A stretch of 64,000 nt of DNA from Pseudomonas syringae KCTC 12500 (GCF_000507185.2 NZ_AYTM02000002.1:1511501-1575500); one strand, 5' to 3'. Counted from the stretch's first letter, positions 38,201-46,636 are shown. Numbers and translations: made by a program. The notes: a model not told the origin generated them from the letters alone.

Positions 38201-40210
38201 AGCGTCGATATACCGGACTTCAACGGCGAGCTGCGAATCATGGCTCAAGCCTGGACCGACGACCGCTATGGCATGGCCGAGGCGAAAACCGTGGTTGCTG
38301 CGCCGATCATCGCCGAACTGTCGACGCCGCGCTTCCTTGCCGGTGGCGACCAGACCAGCGTGGCGCTGGACGTTTCCAACCTGTCGGGCAAGGCACAGAA
38401 GCTGGACGTGAAAATCAGCGCTGAGGGCCAGTTGAGCCTTCCGGGCGGCGACCAGAGCAAGCCCCTGCAGCTCAAGGAGGGCCAGCGCGTCACCCTGAAG
38501 GTTCCGGTGCTGGCGCAAGGCGGCCTGGGTCAGGGCAAAATCAAGGTACTGGTCGAAGGTCTGGAACTGCCGGGCGAAAACCTGCCGGCCTTTACTCGCG
38601 AATGGACCGTCGGTGTGCGCCCTGCCTACCCGGCGATGCTCAAGCATTATCGCGCCACGCTCAATGATCAGCCCTGGAGCCTGCCGGAGGGCGCGCTGGA
38701 AGCGTTCGAACCGGCCGGTCGTGAGGCGCTGCTGTCATTGTCGAACCGTCCGCCCTTGAACCTCGGCGAACAGATTCGCGCATTGAAAGCCTACCCCTAC
38801 GGCTGCCTGGAACAGACCGCCAGCGGCCTGTACCCGTCGCTGTATGCGGATGCCGCAACCCTCAAACGCCTGGGTCTGACCGGCGAAACGGATGCCGAAC
38901 GCAAGCGCAAGGTCGAGATCGGCATCGAGCGGCTGCTGGGCATGCAACGTTACAACGGCAGTTTTGGCCTGTGGGGCTCGGACAGCGACGAGGAATACTG
39001 GCTGACGGCGTATGTCACCGACTTCCTGCTGCGCGCCCGCGATCAGGGTTTTGCCGTACCGCCGGATGCGCTGAAGAAAGCCAGTGAACGCCTGCTGCGT
39101 TATCTACAGGATGCCGGCCAGATTCAGGTCAATTACAGCCAGAACGCCGAACATACGCGCTTCGCAGTGCAGGCCTATGCCGGGCTGGTGCTGTCGCGCA
39201 GTCAGCAGGCACCGCTCGCGGCCTTGCGCAGCCTGTTCGACCGCCGCAGTGATGCGCGCTCCGGCCTGCCGTTGGTGCAATTGGCAGTCGCGCTGGAGAA
39301 GATGGGCGACAAACCCCGCGCCGACCAGGTCCTGATGGCGGGTCTGGCCGCCAGCCGCAAGAATGAATGGCTGGCCGACTACGGCAGCTCGCTGCGTGAT
39401 CAGGCGTTGATACTGGCGTTGCTGGAAGAAAACGACCTCGCCAAAGACAAGCGTGATGAGCGCCTGTTCGCCCTGGCCGATGAGGTGGCCGCCAATCGTT
39501 ACCTGTCCACGCAGGAAAGCAATTCACTGTTCATGGCTGGCCGTAACCTGCTGGGCAAACCGGAAAAGGACTGGACCGCCAGCATCGCCAGCGGCACTCA
39601 AACCCGCGAACTGAGCAACCGGCAGCCGGGCCTCAAGCTGGACGGTTCGCTGCTGGCCTCGCCGCTTTCGGTGCACAACCAGAGCAGCGAAGCGCTTTAC
39701 CAGCAACTGACCGTCTCCGGTTATCCAACCCAGGCGCCTGCTGCGGGTGGCGAAAACCTGAGCATTCGCCGTGAGTACCTGAACCTGAGCGGCGCACCGC
39801 TGAACATCGGCGCCTTGAAAACCGGGCAATTGGTGCTGGTGCACCTGGAGATCGGTGCCAAACAGCGCGTGCCGGATGCGCTGGTGGTGGACCTGCTGCC
39901 TGCGGGCCTGGAGCTGGAAAACCAGAACCTGGCGCAGAGCGCGGCGAGCCTGGAAGACGCCAGCGAAGACGTGAAAACCATCCGCGAGTCGATGGAAAAC
40001 GCCGGGATCAAACATCAGGAATATCGTGGCGACCGCTACGTGGCAGCCCTGGACATCGAGGGCAGCAGCACCGTGCACCTGCTCTACCTGGCGCGAGCCG
40101 TCACCCCGGGCACCTACCGCGTACCGCCGCCGCAGGTCGAATGCATGTACCGCCCGAACTGGCAAGCCCTGGGCGAAGCGCCAGCGCAGATGGTGGTGAA
40201 GGGAAAATGA
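35252..40210 (+). CDS. Bacterial alpha-2-macroglobulin lipoprotein (YfhM/MagD-like)
   Basis: A very large periplasmic protease trap. From the ATG at 35252 it has 1652 residues (ATG at 35264 and TTG at 35246 are alternatives). The lipobox LSAC in LALLSACDSS anchors it to a membrane. MG domains fill the N-terminal two thirds, including the MG2-type YRPGETVLLNGLLRD. The thioester motif CLEQ is intact in YPYGCLEQTASG (cysteine near residue 1185), so it should be able to trap proteases covalently. The C-terminal domain ends in YLARAVTPGTYRVPPPQVECMY. In many bacteria it is paired with pbpC, as here. Confidence 0.95.
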   Translation: MSAPMLNKGLFLACALALLSACDSSSTDKPAPATAPTTQATVTDTKPKPAVDLAALSKRYAGRELTVIDVSEIQVDGASTLSVSLSVPLDPEQKFDEKLHLVDSKSGKVDGAWELSDNLMELRLRHLEPQRKLVLTVDAGLLAVNKAKLAAEYISRLETRDLQPSVGFASRGSLLPTRLAEGLPVIALNVDKVDVEFFRIKPDSMPNFLAQWDGASSLSSYSSEELLPMADLVYSGRFDLKPARNTRETLLLPIAGIKPLQQPGVYLAVMRASGTYSYSQPATLLTLSDIGLSVHRYSNRLDVFTQALEGGKALGDISVDVYDDNGKVVAQGKTDSDGHAQLPLPAKAAVVLAHKDEQTSMLRLNSSALDLAEFDISGPQAHPLQFFIFGPRDLYRPGETVLLNGLLRDSDGNTVKPQPVTVEVRRPDDQVSRKFVWEADSNDFYQYQLPLADEAPTGRWQLVFDLGDGKPQLYEFKVEDFLPERLALELKGSDTPVAPADNPQFDITGRYLYGAPASGNTLTGQVYVRPLREAVPKLPGYQFGSITEEDLKHDLELEPVTLDAEGHSTLAVQSEWAQAKSPLQLILQASLQESGGRPITRRLVQPIWPAEHLPGVRALFGSSTGGDDYDDEAKGEAQTNGDGPADFEIVMADAAGNKLAADNVKVRLIRERRDYYWNYSADDGWSYHFNEKFLNLNEETVSISKDATARVSFPVEWGPYRVEVEDPSTGMVSSLRFWAGYRWQDNTDGGAVRPDQVKLALDKPAYNDGDTAKITVTPPAAGKGYLLVESSEGPLWWQEIDVPAEGKSYDIPLDKKWARHDLYVTALVIRPGERKANVTPKRAVGVLHLPLDRAQRKLALTVTAPEKMRPRQPLTLKVAAKNADGSVPKQVHVLVSAVDVGILNITSYATPDPFASLFGRKQYGADQLDIYGQLIEAGQGRLASMAFGGDALAKGGKRPDTSVTIVALQSAPVTLNDAGEGEVSVDIPDFNGELRIMAQAWTDDRYGMAEAKTVVAAPIIAELSTPRFLAGGDQTSVALDVSNLSGKAQKLDVKISAEGQLSLPGGDQSKPLQLKEGQRVTLKVPVLAQGGLGQGKIKVLVEGLELPGENLPAFTREWTVGVRPAYPAMLKHYRATLNDQPWSLPEGALEAFEPAGREALLSLSNRPPLNLGEQIRALKAYPYGCLEQTASGLYPSLYADAATLKRLGLTGETDAERKRKVEIGIERLLGMQRYNGSFGLWGSDSDEEYWLTAYVTDFLLRARDQGFAVPPDALKKASERLLRYLQDAGQIQVNYSQNAEHTRFAVQAYAGLVLSRSQQAPLAALRSLFDRRSDARSGLPLVQLAVALEKMGDKPRADQVLMAGLAASRKNEWLADYGSSLRDQALILALLEENDLAKDKRDERLFALADEVAANRYLSTQESNSLFMAGRNLLGKPEKDWTASIASGTQTRELSNRQPGLKLDGSLLASPLSVHNQSSEALYQQLTVSGYPTQAPAAGGENLSIRREYLNLSGAPLNIGALKTGQLVLVHLEIGAKQRVPDALVVDLLPAGLELENQNLAQSAASLEDASEDVKTIRESMENAGIKHQEYRGDRYVAALDIEGSSTVHLLYLARAVTPGTYRVPPPQVECMYRPNWQALGEAPAQMVVKGK

Positions 40211-40224
40211 TCGATTACTGACTG

Positions 40225-40530
40225 GAATGCGTGACAGTTAGGGCAAGCTCGCTCGCAAACGTACCGACACACCACAGCTCCAGTAGGAGCGACCGGGGCG
40301 GCGATCCGCATTGTTCGCGAAAGGGCCGGTACATCCGCTGAAGATGTATCGCCCGTACCAGAGCCTTCGCGAACAAGCGAAGCGTCGCCCGGTTCGCTCC
40401 TACAAAAGTAAAAAGTGTCTCAGATGTGCGCCACAGAAACGATCGAGGCACCATACACAACTGCCCCGACACACCGCAGATCCAGTGGGAGCGAGCTTGC
40501 TCGCGAAGGCGTCGCCCCGTTCACCCACCA
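40225..40530. repeat. REP cluster (BIME-like) after the alpha-2-macroglobulin gene
   Basis: At least three REP units lie here. GTAGGAGCGACCGGGG at 40283 faces its inverted partner ending CGGTTCGCTCCTAC at 40403. A third, GGGAGCGAGCTTGCTCGCGAA, is at 40487-40507. A longer direct repeat beginning CGACACACC and leading into units one and three is seen at about 40265 and 40468. The cluster sits between the converging ends of two genes. Confidence 0.85.
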
Positions 40531-40556
40531 TGGCGGCGGCTTAGCCTTTCAACGCA

Positions 40557-40850
40557 TCAATGAATGATCCAGCTCAGCAACCAGAGGCCCAGCGCCAGCC
40601 AGATGATGCCAAGGATGATCGAAGCGCGCATGAAGGCGCGGACCGCCGAGTACAGCAGCATCAGGCCGATGACCAGTGCGATGATGCTGATCAGCGAGGT
40701 GTCCATGCCCAGCGTGCGGGACAAGCCATCGACAAAATTTCCCCCAGCATGGGTAAACCCGTTGAACAACCACGCCAGACCGTCGACAAAGAAGCGAATG
40801 ATCGCGCCGATGGCCTGCCCGAGCCATTCAAAAAAGCCTTCTACCTGCAT
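40557..40850 (-). CDS. Small hypothetical membrane protein (97 aa)
   Basis: The ATG at 40850 gives 97 residues (MQVEGFFEWLGQAIGAIIRFF...). An amphipathic N-terminal half is followed by two hydrophobic segments (about residues 52-70 and 74-94), ending LGLWLLSWIIH. It lies on the opposite strand between the alpha-2-macroglobulin gene and pbpC, which usually adjoin. I do not know the family; a membrane location is all that can be said. Confidence 0.65.
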   Translation of the reverse strand: MQVEGFFEWLGQAIGAIIRFFVDGLAWLFNGFTHAGGNFVDGLSRTLGMDTSLISIIALVIGLMLLYSAVRAFMRASIILGIIWLALGLWLLSWIIH

Positions 40851-40945
40851 ATGTACGTCCTGATTGGGGTCGTGAAGAAAATGGTCTGTCCGCTTTGGCT
40901 GTCGCAATGCGTGTCAGGTTCCGTGGATCATAAAGGCTCTTTGCG

Positions 40946-43294
40946 TTGAAACCTGAATTTCTTCTGCGCCTGCCACGAACATTCAAGTGGCTGGCGGGCG
41001 CGATCATGCTGCTGATCGCCCTCCTCTGGCTGGCTGACCGACTCTGGCCGCTGCCACTGCCCAGGGACGATCTGGCTCGCGTCGTCCTGGCCGAGGACGG
41101 CACACCGTTGTGGCGCTTTGCCGACGCCAACGGCGTGTGGCGCTACCCGATCAGCAACGAGCAGGTCTCGCCCTACTACCTCGAAGCCCTGCTGACCTAC
41201 GAGGACCGCTGGTTCTACAGCCACCCCGGGGTGAACCCGCTGGCGTTGTTACGCGCCACCTGGCAAAACCTCAGCGGTGCCCGTGTAGTCTCGGGCGGCA
41301 GCACACTGTCGATGCAAGTGGCGCGGTTGCTCGATCCGCATTCACGTACGCTGTCCGGCAAGTTTCGTCAGCTGTGGCGCACGCTGCAGTTGGAGTGGCA
41401 CCTGTCCAAGGATCAGATCCTCAGTCTGTACCTCAATCGCGCCCCGTTCGGCGGCACACTGCAAGGCGTCGCAGCCGCCAGTTGGGCCTATCTGGGCAAG
41501 TCGCCGCAAAACCTGACCCGCGCCGAGGCGGCATTGCTGGCGGTGCTGCCACAGGCGCCAAGCCGCCTGCGTCCCGACCGTCACCCGCAGCGCGCGCAAC
41601 AGGCCCGCGACAAGGTGCTGAGGCGCCTGGCAGAGTTTCAGGTGTGGCCGCAAGCAAGCGTGAACGAAGCACTGGAAGAGCCTTTATGGCTGGCGCCGCG
41701 ACAGGAGCCTAGCCTGGCGCCGCTGCTGGCCCGACGCCTGAATCGACCCAACAGCCCGCCACTGATCCGCACCACGCTGGACGCCTCACTGCAACGGCGC
41801 ATGGAAGACCTGCTGATGGGCTGGCGCGCACGCCTCCCGGAGCGAACGTCGGCAGCGATTCTGGTGGTCGAGGCGGAAAACATGGCCGTGCGCGCGTACG
41901 TCGGCTCGGTGGACATCAACGACGCCAAGCGTTTCGGCCATGTGGACATGGTCACTGCCCTGCGTTCGCCGGGCTCGACGCTCAAGCCGTTCCTGTACGG
42001 CATGGCCATGGACGCCGGGCTGATCCACTCCGAATCCCTGATGCAGGATGTACCGCGGCGCTATGGCGACTATCGACCAGGCAACTTTTCGAGCGGTTTC
42101 GGCGGGCCGGTGGCGGCCAGCTCGGCGCTGTCGATGTCCCTCAACCTGCCTGCCGTGCAGTTGCTGGAGGTCTACGGGCCGAAGCGCTTCGCCGCCGAAC
42201 TGCGCAATGGCGGCGTCCCCCTGACCCTGCCGCCGCTGGCCGAGCCGAGTCTGGCGCTGATTCTTGGCGGCGCAGGCAGTCGGTTAGAGGACTTGGTGAC
42301 AGGCTACAGCGCCTTCGCGCGCGGCGGGCGCAGTGCCGATGTTCGACTGCAACCGCAGGACCGACTGCGTGAACGGCGGATGATGTCACCGGGCGCTGCG
42401 TGGATCATTCGACGCATTCTCAGTGGTCAGTCGCGCCCAGACATCGACCCGCGCGCCGAGCTGGTACAGCGCCCGCAACTGGCCTGGAAAACCGGCACCA
42501 GCTATGGCTTCCGCGATGCCTGGGCGATTGGCGTCGGGCCGCGTTTCCTGGTTGGTGTCTGGATCGGCCGGCCGGATGGCACACCGGTGCCAGGGCAGTT
42601 CGGGCTGGCTTCGGCGGCGCCGCTGATGCTTCAGGTGCACGATGTGCTGGTCAATCGCGACAGTCAGCGCGGGATCGCCGCACCGGTGCAACCCGTGCCG
42701 CTGAACGTCGGTGTGGCAGCCATCTGCTGGCCGCTGGGTCAACCGATGAGCAAAAGCGACCCCAATTGCCGGCGCCAACGCTTCGCCTGGACGCTGGACG
42801 GCACCACGCCGCCCACCCTGCAAGCGGCCGACCAACCGCTCGGGTTGGGTTTGCAGGAGCGTGTCTGGGTCAATGCCAAAGGGCTGCGCGTTGCGGCCAA
42901 TTGCCCGGACGCCCAAGCGCAGGACATCGCGCTGTGGCCTGCGCCTCTGGAGCCCTGGCTACCCAGAGCAGAGCGGCGTGATGCACGCCTGCCACCCGCT
43001 GACCCGGATTGCCCGCCACAGAACCTCAACCTGGCGCCCCCGCTGAGCATTGTCGGTGTGCGTGAAGGCGACAACCTGCGCCTGCCTGCCGCCAGTCGTC
43101 AGGCTTTACGCCTCACGCTCTCGGCACTCGGCGGCAGTGGTCATCGCTGGTGGTTTATCGATGGCAAACCTCTGGCAGACACCGACACCCGGCAAGACTT
43201 CACCCCCACCCTGAGCAAACCGGGGCGTTATCAGTTAAGCGTGCTGGACGAGAGCGGCCAGACGGCGCGGGTTGAATTCAGCGTGGTGGAGTGA
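40946..43294 (+). CDS. pbpC: Penicillin-binding protein 1C
   Basis: PBP1C is a class A-type enzyme with glycosyltransferase and transpeptidase domains plus a C-terminal BiPBP_C domain. The 782-residue protein begins at a TTG (40946). One membrane helix (about 16-34) is followed by the GT51 domain, with catalytic Glu86 in TYEDRWFYSHPG and GGSTLSMQ. The transpeptidase domain has Ser344 in SPGSTLKP and KTG at 515-517. The tail after LAPPLSIVGVREGD is the BiPBP_C domain. Paired with the alpha-2-macroglobulin, it is thought to repair wall breached by attackers; that link is from the literature on the family. Confidence 0.95.
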   Translation: MKPEFLLRLPRTFKWLAGAIMLLIALLWLADRLWPLPLPRDDLARVVLAEDGTPLWRFADANGVWRYPISNEQVSPYYLEALLTYEDRWFYSHPGVNPLALLRATWQNLSGARVVSGGSTLSMQVARLLDPHSRTLSGKFRQLWRTLQLEWHLSKDQILSLYLNRAPFGGTLQGVAAASWAYLGKSPQNLTRAEAALLAVLPQAPSRLRPDRHPQRAQQARDKVLRRLAEFQVWPQASVNEALEEPLWLAPRQEPSLAPLLARRLNRPNSPPLIRTTLDASLQRRMEDLLMGWRARLPERTSAAILVVEAENMAVRAYVGSVDINDAKRFGHVDMVTALRSPGSTLKPFLYGMAMDAGLIHSESLMQDVPRRYGDYRPGNFSSGFGGPVAASSALSMSLNLPAVQLLEVYGPKRFAAELRNGGVPLTLPPLAEPSLALILGGAGSRLEDLVTGYSAFARGGRSADVRLQPQDRLRERRMMSPGAAWIIRRILSGQSRPDIDPRAELVQRPQLAWKTGTSYGFRDAWAIGVGPRFLVGVWIGRPDGTPVPGQFGLASAAPLMLQVHDVLVNRDSQRGIAAPVQPVPLNVGVAAICWPLGQPMSKSDPNCRRQRFAWTLDGTTPPTLQAADQPLGLGLQERVWVNAKGLRVAANCPDAQAQDIALWPAPLEPWLPRAERRDARLPPADPDCPPQNLNLAPPLSIVGVREGDNLRLPAASRQALRLTLSALGGSGHRWWFIDGKPLADTDTRQDFTPTLSKPGRYQLSVLDESGQTARVEFSVVE

Positions 43295-43300
43295 ACGCAG

Positions 43301-43366
43301 ACGGGTGTGACGCAGAGCGTCACGAAAGGCATTCGCACGCTGGAGCGTGAGGAACGACAGGCCGCT
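43301..43366. repeat. Copy D of the dispersed palindromic repeat
   Basis: TGACGC-AGA-GCGTCA (43308-43322) is followed by CGAAAGGCATTCG and CACGC-TGGA-GCGTG. It lies right after pbpC and is the clearest member of the family, matching copy C reversed. Confidence 0.72.
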
Positions 43367-43418
43367 GACTTCGTGCCCATACCCCAGCGTGAACATGCTG
43401 CAGGGCGCGAGCCTGTCG

Positions 43419-43826
43419 TCACTGAACCTGAAAAACCTTCGGCTCGGGAAACAGGTTGTTGAGGGTTTCCAGCAAACGGACGTGATAGATCGGTTTGCGG
43501 AACAGGTCGAGCACGTGCAAACGCAGCAGGTCGCTGACGTCATCCATGTCGGCGTGGCCGGAGGTGACGATAACGGGCAAATGCTGACGTGAGGTGTGAT
43601 CGCGCAGGTGACGAATCAACTGGATGCCGCTTTCCTCCGGCATCCGCAGGTCAGTGATCACCAGCGCGATATCCGGATGGAGGGTCAACTGGTGCAAGGC
43701 CATCTTGACGGAAGACGCCGTGAAACAGCAGAACCCCTCGCCTTCGAGCAGTTCTGCCAATTCCTCGTTTGCGTCCTCTTCGTCATCAACCAGAAGCAGT
43801 TGTTGGCGGATGGGGTGGACAGCCAT
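43419..43826 (-). CDS. Stand-alone response-regulator receiver next to flp
   Basis: The 135-residue protein is a single CheY-like receiver without an output domain. Acidic pocket residues are Asp14-Asp15, the phosphate acceptor is Asp59 in LVITDLRMPEESG, and the switch Ser89 (VTSGHAD) and Lys111 (FRKPI) are present, so it should be phosphorylated. It is transcribed in the same direction as flp, 41 bp downstream of the flp stop. No kinase is adjacent; PprA, at 20.4-23.2 kb, is a possible donor. Its role in pilus control is inference from place only. Confidence 0.9.
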   Translation of the reverse strand: MAVHPIRQQLLLVDDEEDANEELAELLEGEGFCCFTASSVKMALHQLTLHPDIALVITDLRMPEESGIQLIRHLRDHTSRQHLPVIVTSGHADMDDVSDLLRLHVLDLFRKPIYHVRLLETLNNLFPEPKVFQVQ

Positions 43827-43867
43827 GTGGTTCTCTCAACAGGGTGAACTCAAGTCACAATAGTAAA

Positions 43868-44074
43868 CTAACTCGCCACCGTGCCACCCAAGGCGAGGAT
43901 AATTTTGTTGAATTGAGCTTTCACAGCGTCGCCCATTGGCGTCACCATAGCAAACAGAACCAGCGCCACCATGGCTACAATCACTGCGTACTCGATCGCC
44001 GATGCCCCCTCCTTGTCCTTCAAAAAAGACTGAATACTAGTATAGACACTGACGTACAACTGGGTAAGGAACAT
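43868..44074 (-). CDS. flp: Flp-type major pilin
   Basis: This is the subunit of the Tad/Flp type IVb pilus. From the ATG at 44074 (AAGGAG upstream) the prepilin has 68 residues. The leader is long (23 residues) and ends in Gly23. The mature part starts ASAIEYAVIVAMVALVLF with Glu+5 and Tyr+6, the Flp signature, followed by the hydrophobic helix and a short C-terminus, ILALGGTVAS. The peptidase at 23.7 kb should process it. It is divergent from the rcpC-tad operon across 331 bp. Confidence 0.94.
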   Translation of the reverse strand: MFLTQLYVSVYTSIQSFLKDKEGASAIEYAVIVAMVALVLFAMVTPMGDAVKAQFNKIILALGGTVAS

Positions 44075-44405
44075 CTCATTTCTCCTTGCGCCTTCAGTGG
44101 CGCCAATAAACCTTCGTGCGCATGTATCTCCTCGCAATATCAGCATTGCCTTCAATCAAAAAACCCACAATCTCAACAAAGCATTAACCGGAAAGTTATA
44201 GGTTTGCCCAATCCGTTGCGCAGACTGCCGACACGGCTATGCCATTCATCCGAAAGCATTTTTATACCAAAGCCGAATGGCGCTTTGATTGCCATGAGCT
44301 ACCTTCACATAACGGACATTTGCCATCGTCCTCTATTACCTGCTGGTGAAATTGCCGCACCGCGTGTGTTGAAGTTGTCCTGCGATGACAAAGGGAAAAG
44401 TTGCC
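44075..44405. promoter_or_regulatory. Divergent control region between flp and the rcpC-tad operon
   Basis: This 331-bp gap is more AT-rich than its surroundings and must carry promoters in both directions. In P. aeruginosa the corresponding region is activated by PprB. I could not recognise a defined PprB box or a convincing -35/-10 pair, so only its position supports the call. Confidence 0.55.
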
Positions 44406-45365
44406 ATGAGCAGTCGCATTACCCTGGTGCTTGCTGTCCTGTTTCTGTTGGGGGCGTTGATTGCCGCGTATCTGGGGATCGCCGTCAGCAAACCAGCCGA
44501 GGCACCTGCAGTTGTCATTCCGCCCAGCGAACCTGTCACCACCGAAACAGCGATCCAGACACCTCCGACTCCTCACGTCGAGGAAGCTCTGCGTCACAAC
44601 GTAGTGGTATTGGCCAGGGATATCCCTGCCTACACCGCAATCACGGCCGATGACCTGACCATCGAGCGCCTCAAGGTCGCCCCACCTGGCAGCTTTGAAG
44701 CTATCGACAAGATCGTCGGGCGCAGCAGCTGGCGCACGCTGACCGCCGGAAGCTGGCTTACGGAGAGCAACTTCGAAGCAGGCGGCACCCTGGCGCGAAT
44801 GATTCGGCCACACGAGCGGGCCCTGGCGTTACAGGTCGATGAAGTGACGGGCGCCTCCGGGCAACTCAGCCCCGGCGACTACGTGGATGTACTGCTTTAC
44901 CTACCTGAAGACGTGAGCAATCCGAATCGGTCGAGCCAGGTCGTGGTGCCTGCCCTGCGGATTCTCGGCGTTGGCGCGCTGCTCGGTCCGGACCGCAACG
45001 GCAAGCCGGTGCAGGACCTCAACGCTGACGAACGCCTCAAACAGGAGCAGCAGCGGATCAACGCGCGAACCGTCACGGTCGCGGTGCCGCAAGCCCTGGT
45101 GGCGCGCCTGATGCTTGCGTCGCAAACCGGTGTGCTGCGTCTGGCCGTGCGCAGCGCCGACGAGGGCAACCTGCAGGATTACTGGGCCAACGAAGCCGGC
45201 GGCCCAGAGGCTGCCGAGCGACTCGATTCAGCCAACCGCCAACTGGTCAGCTTCAGACAACTGAGCCTGGGGCCGGCCAGCGCGCCAACAGCAGGCGCAA
45301 CCCCGCGTACGTCTCGCGCTGTCGAGGTCATACGCGGTAACCAGATCACGCAACAAACTCCCTGA
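44406..45365 (+). CDS. rcpC: Flp pilus assembly protein RcpC/CpaB
   Basis: RcpC is a periplasmic component of the Tad machine that works with the RcpA secretin. The ATG at 44406 gives 319 residues (an ATG at 44385 would add seven). One N-terminal membrane helix (about 6-28) is followed by a SAF domain with VVVLARDIPAYTAITADDL and the RcpC/CpaB domain ALQVDEVTGASGQLSPGDYVDVLL. It begins the rightward operon, and rcpA follows after 20 bp. Confidence 0.93.
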   Translation: MSSRITLVLAVLFLLGALIAAYLGIAVSKPAEAPAVVIPPSEPVTTETAIQTPPTPHVEEALRHNVVVLARDIPAYTAITADDLTIERLKVAPPGSFEAIDKIVGRSSWRTLTAGSWLTESNFEAGGTLARMIRPHERALALQVDEVTGASGQLSPGDYVDVLLYLPEDVSNPNRSSQVVVPALRILGVGALLGPDRNGKPVQDLNADERLKQEQQRINARTVTVAVPQALVARLMLASQTGVLRLAVRSADEGNLQDYWANEAGGPEAAERLDSANRQLVSFRQLSLGPASAPTAGATPRTSRAVEVIRGNQITQQTP

Positions 45366-45385
45366 TTGAGCAAGGATTGCATTTG

Positions 45386-46636
45386 ATGAGCTGTTGTTCC
45401 GTGCCAGTTATAAAACCCCGTTTGCTGGCGTTAGTCATCGCAGCACTGTGCGCACCAGGCGCGTGGGCCGCTTCGGGCAGTTGTGCCGGCCTAGCCGCGA
45501 TGCCGGCGGCCGTGGAAATCGACCAAGGCATTCAACAGGAGGTCCGCTCTGCGGTGCCCATCACCCGCATCGCCGTGGGTGATCCGAAAATCGCCGATGT
45601 GCATGTCAACGGCACCGACGGTTTTCTGTTGACTGGCGTCGCGCAGGGGACGACCAGCCTGATGGTCTGGACGGCCTGCGCAAGTACGCCGCGCCAGAGC
45701 ATGGTCTTCGTGCGTGGCCGGGCGACGACCGCCATGGTCGAGAGTGTCACCGCGCCGTCTGCCGATGCGCAGTTACCCAGCCAGGTGCAGACTGACATCC
45801 GCTTTATCGAAGTCAGCCGCACCAAGCTCAAGGAGGCCAGCACCTCGATCTTCGGCAAAGGCTCGAGCAACTTTCTGTTCGGCGCGCCCGGCACGGTGCC
45901 GGGCGTCAACGTCACACCTGGCGCTGTGGGCGGCATAACGCCGAGCATTCCGCTGAACAACAGCAATTTCAATATCGTCTGGGGCGGTGGCAGCAGCAAG
46001 GTGCTGGGCATGATCAATGCCATGGAAAACAGCGGCTACGCCTACACCCTGGCACGCCCCAGCCTGGTCGCCCTCAACGGGCAAAGCGCGAGCTTCCTGG
46101 CCGGCGGCGAATTCCCGGTGCCGGTGCCCAACGGCGAAGGCAACGGTATCTCCATCGAGTACAAGGAGTTCGGCGTGCGCCTGACCCTGACCCCGACTGT
46201 CGTGGGCCGGGACCGGATTCTGCTGAAGGTCGCGCCGGAAGTCAGCGAGCTGGATTTCTCGGCCGGTATCACCATCGCCGGGACCACAGTGCCAGCGCTG
46301 AACATCCGCCGTACCGACACCAGCATTGCGCTTGCCGACGGCGAGAGCTTCGTGGTCAGCGGCCTGATCAGTTCCAGCAACAGTGGTTCGGTGGACAAGT
46401 TTCCCGGCCTCGGCGACATCCCGATTCTCGGTGCCTTTTTTCGCAGCTCACAGATCCAGCGCGACGAGCGCGAACTGCTGATGATCGTCACTCCGCATCT
46501 GGTCCAGCCACTGGCCGCCAACGCCCGGCTGCCTTCGCTGCCGGGTGAGGGGCTGCGCACCTATGACCCGAGCTTCCCGCGTCTGTATTTTCTGGAAAAC
46601 GGCGATTTCGACCGCCGCGACGGGTTATCCAAATGA
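45386..46636 (+). CDS. rcpA: Tad secretin RcpA/CpaC
   Basis: RcpA forms the outer-membrane channel for Flp pili. The ATG at 45386, nine bases after AAGGA, gives 416 residues; a TTG at 45377 is the alternative. A signal peptide ends near GAWAA. Next is the secretin N-domain (IAVGDPKIADVHVNGTDGFLLTG), then the type II/III secretin domain with VRLTLTPTVVGRDRILLKVAPEVS and FPGLGDIPILGAFFRS. Its last bases overlap the tadZ start (ATGA). Confidence 0.95.
   Translation: MSCCSVPVIKPRLLALVIAALCAPGAWAASGSCAGLAAMPAAVEIDQGIQQEVRSAVPITRIAVGDPKIADVHVNGTDGFLLTGVAQGTTSLMVWTACASTPRQSMVFVRGRATTAMVESVTAPSADAQLPSQVQTDIRFIEVSRTKLKEASTSIFGKGSSNFLFGAPGTVPGVNVTPGAVGGITPSIPLNNSNFNIVWGGGSSKVLGMINAMENSGYAYTLARPSLVALNGQSASFLAGGEFPVPVPNGEGNGISIEYKEFGVRLTLTPTVVGRDRILLKVAPEVSELDFSAGITIAGTTVPALNIRRTDTSIALADGESFVVSGLISSSNSGSVDKFPGLGDIPILGAFFRSSQIQRDERELLMIVTPHLVQPLAANARLPSLPGEGLRTYDPSFPRLYFLENGDFDRRDGLSK

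Noticed and set aside
35594..38647. Antisense open frame of 1017 codons inside the alpha-2-macroglobulin gene
   Set aside because: It mirrors the high-GC third positions of the sense gene, has no recognisable domain and no ribosome site. Similar long shadows lie under dacA (6238-7803), pprA (20787-22343), gcbA (25192-26739), speA (29343-31166), accC (54879-56402) and purH (60317-62008).
40225..40530. REP cluster as a CRISPR array
   Set aside because: Units are few, unevenly spaced and in both orientations, with no cas genes.
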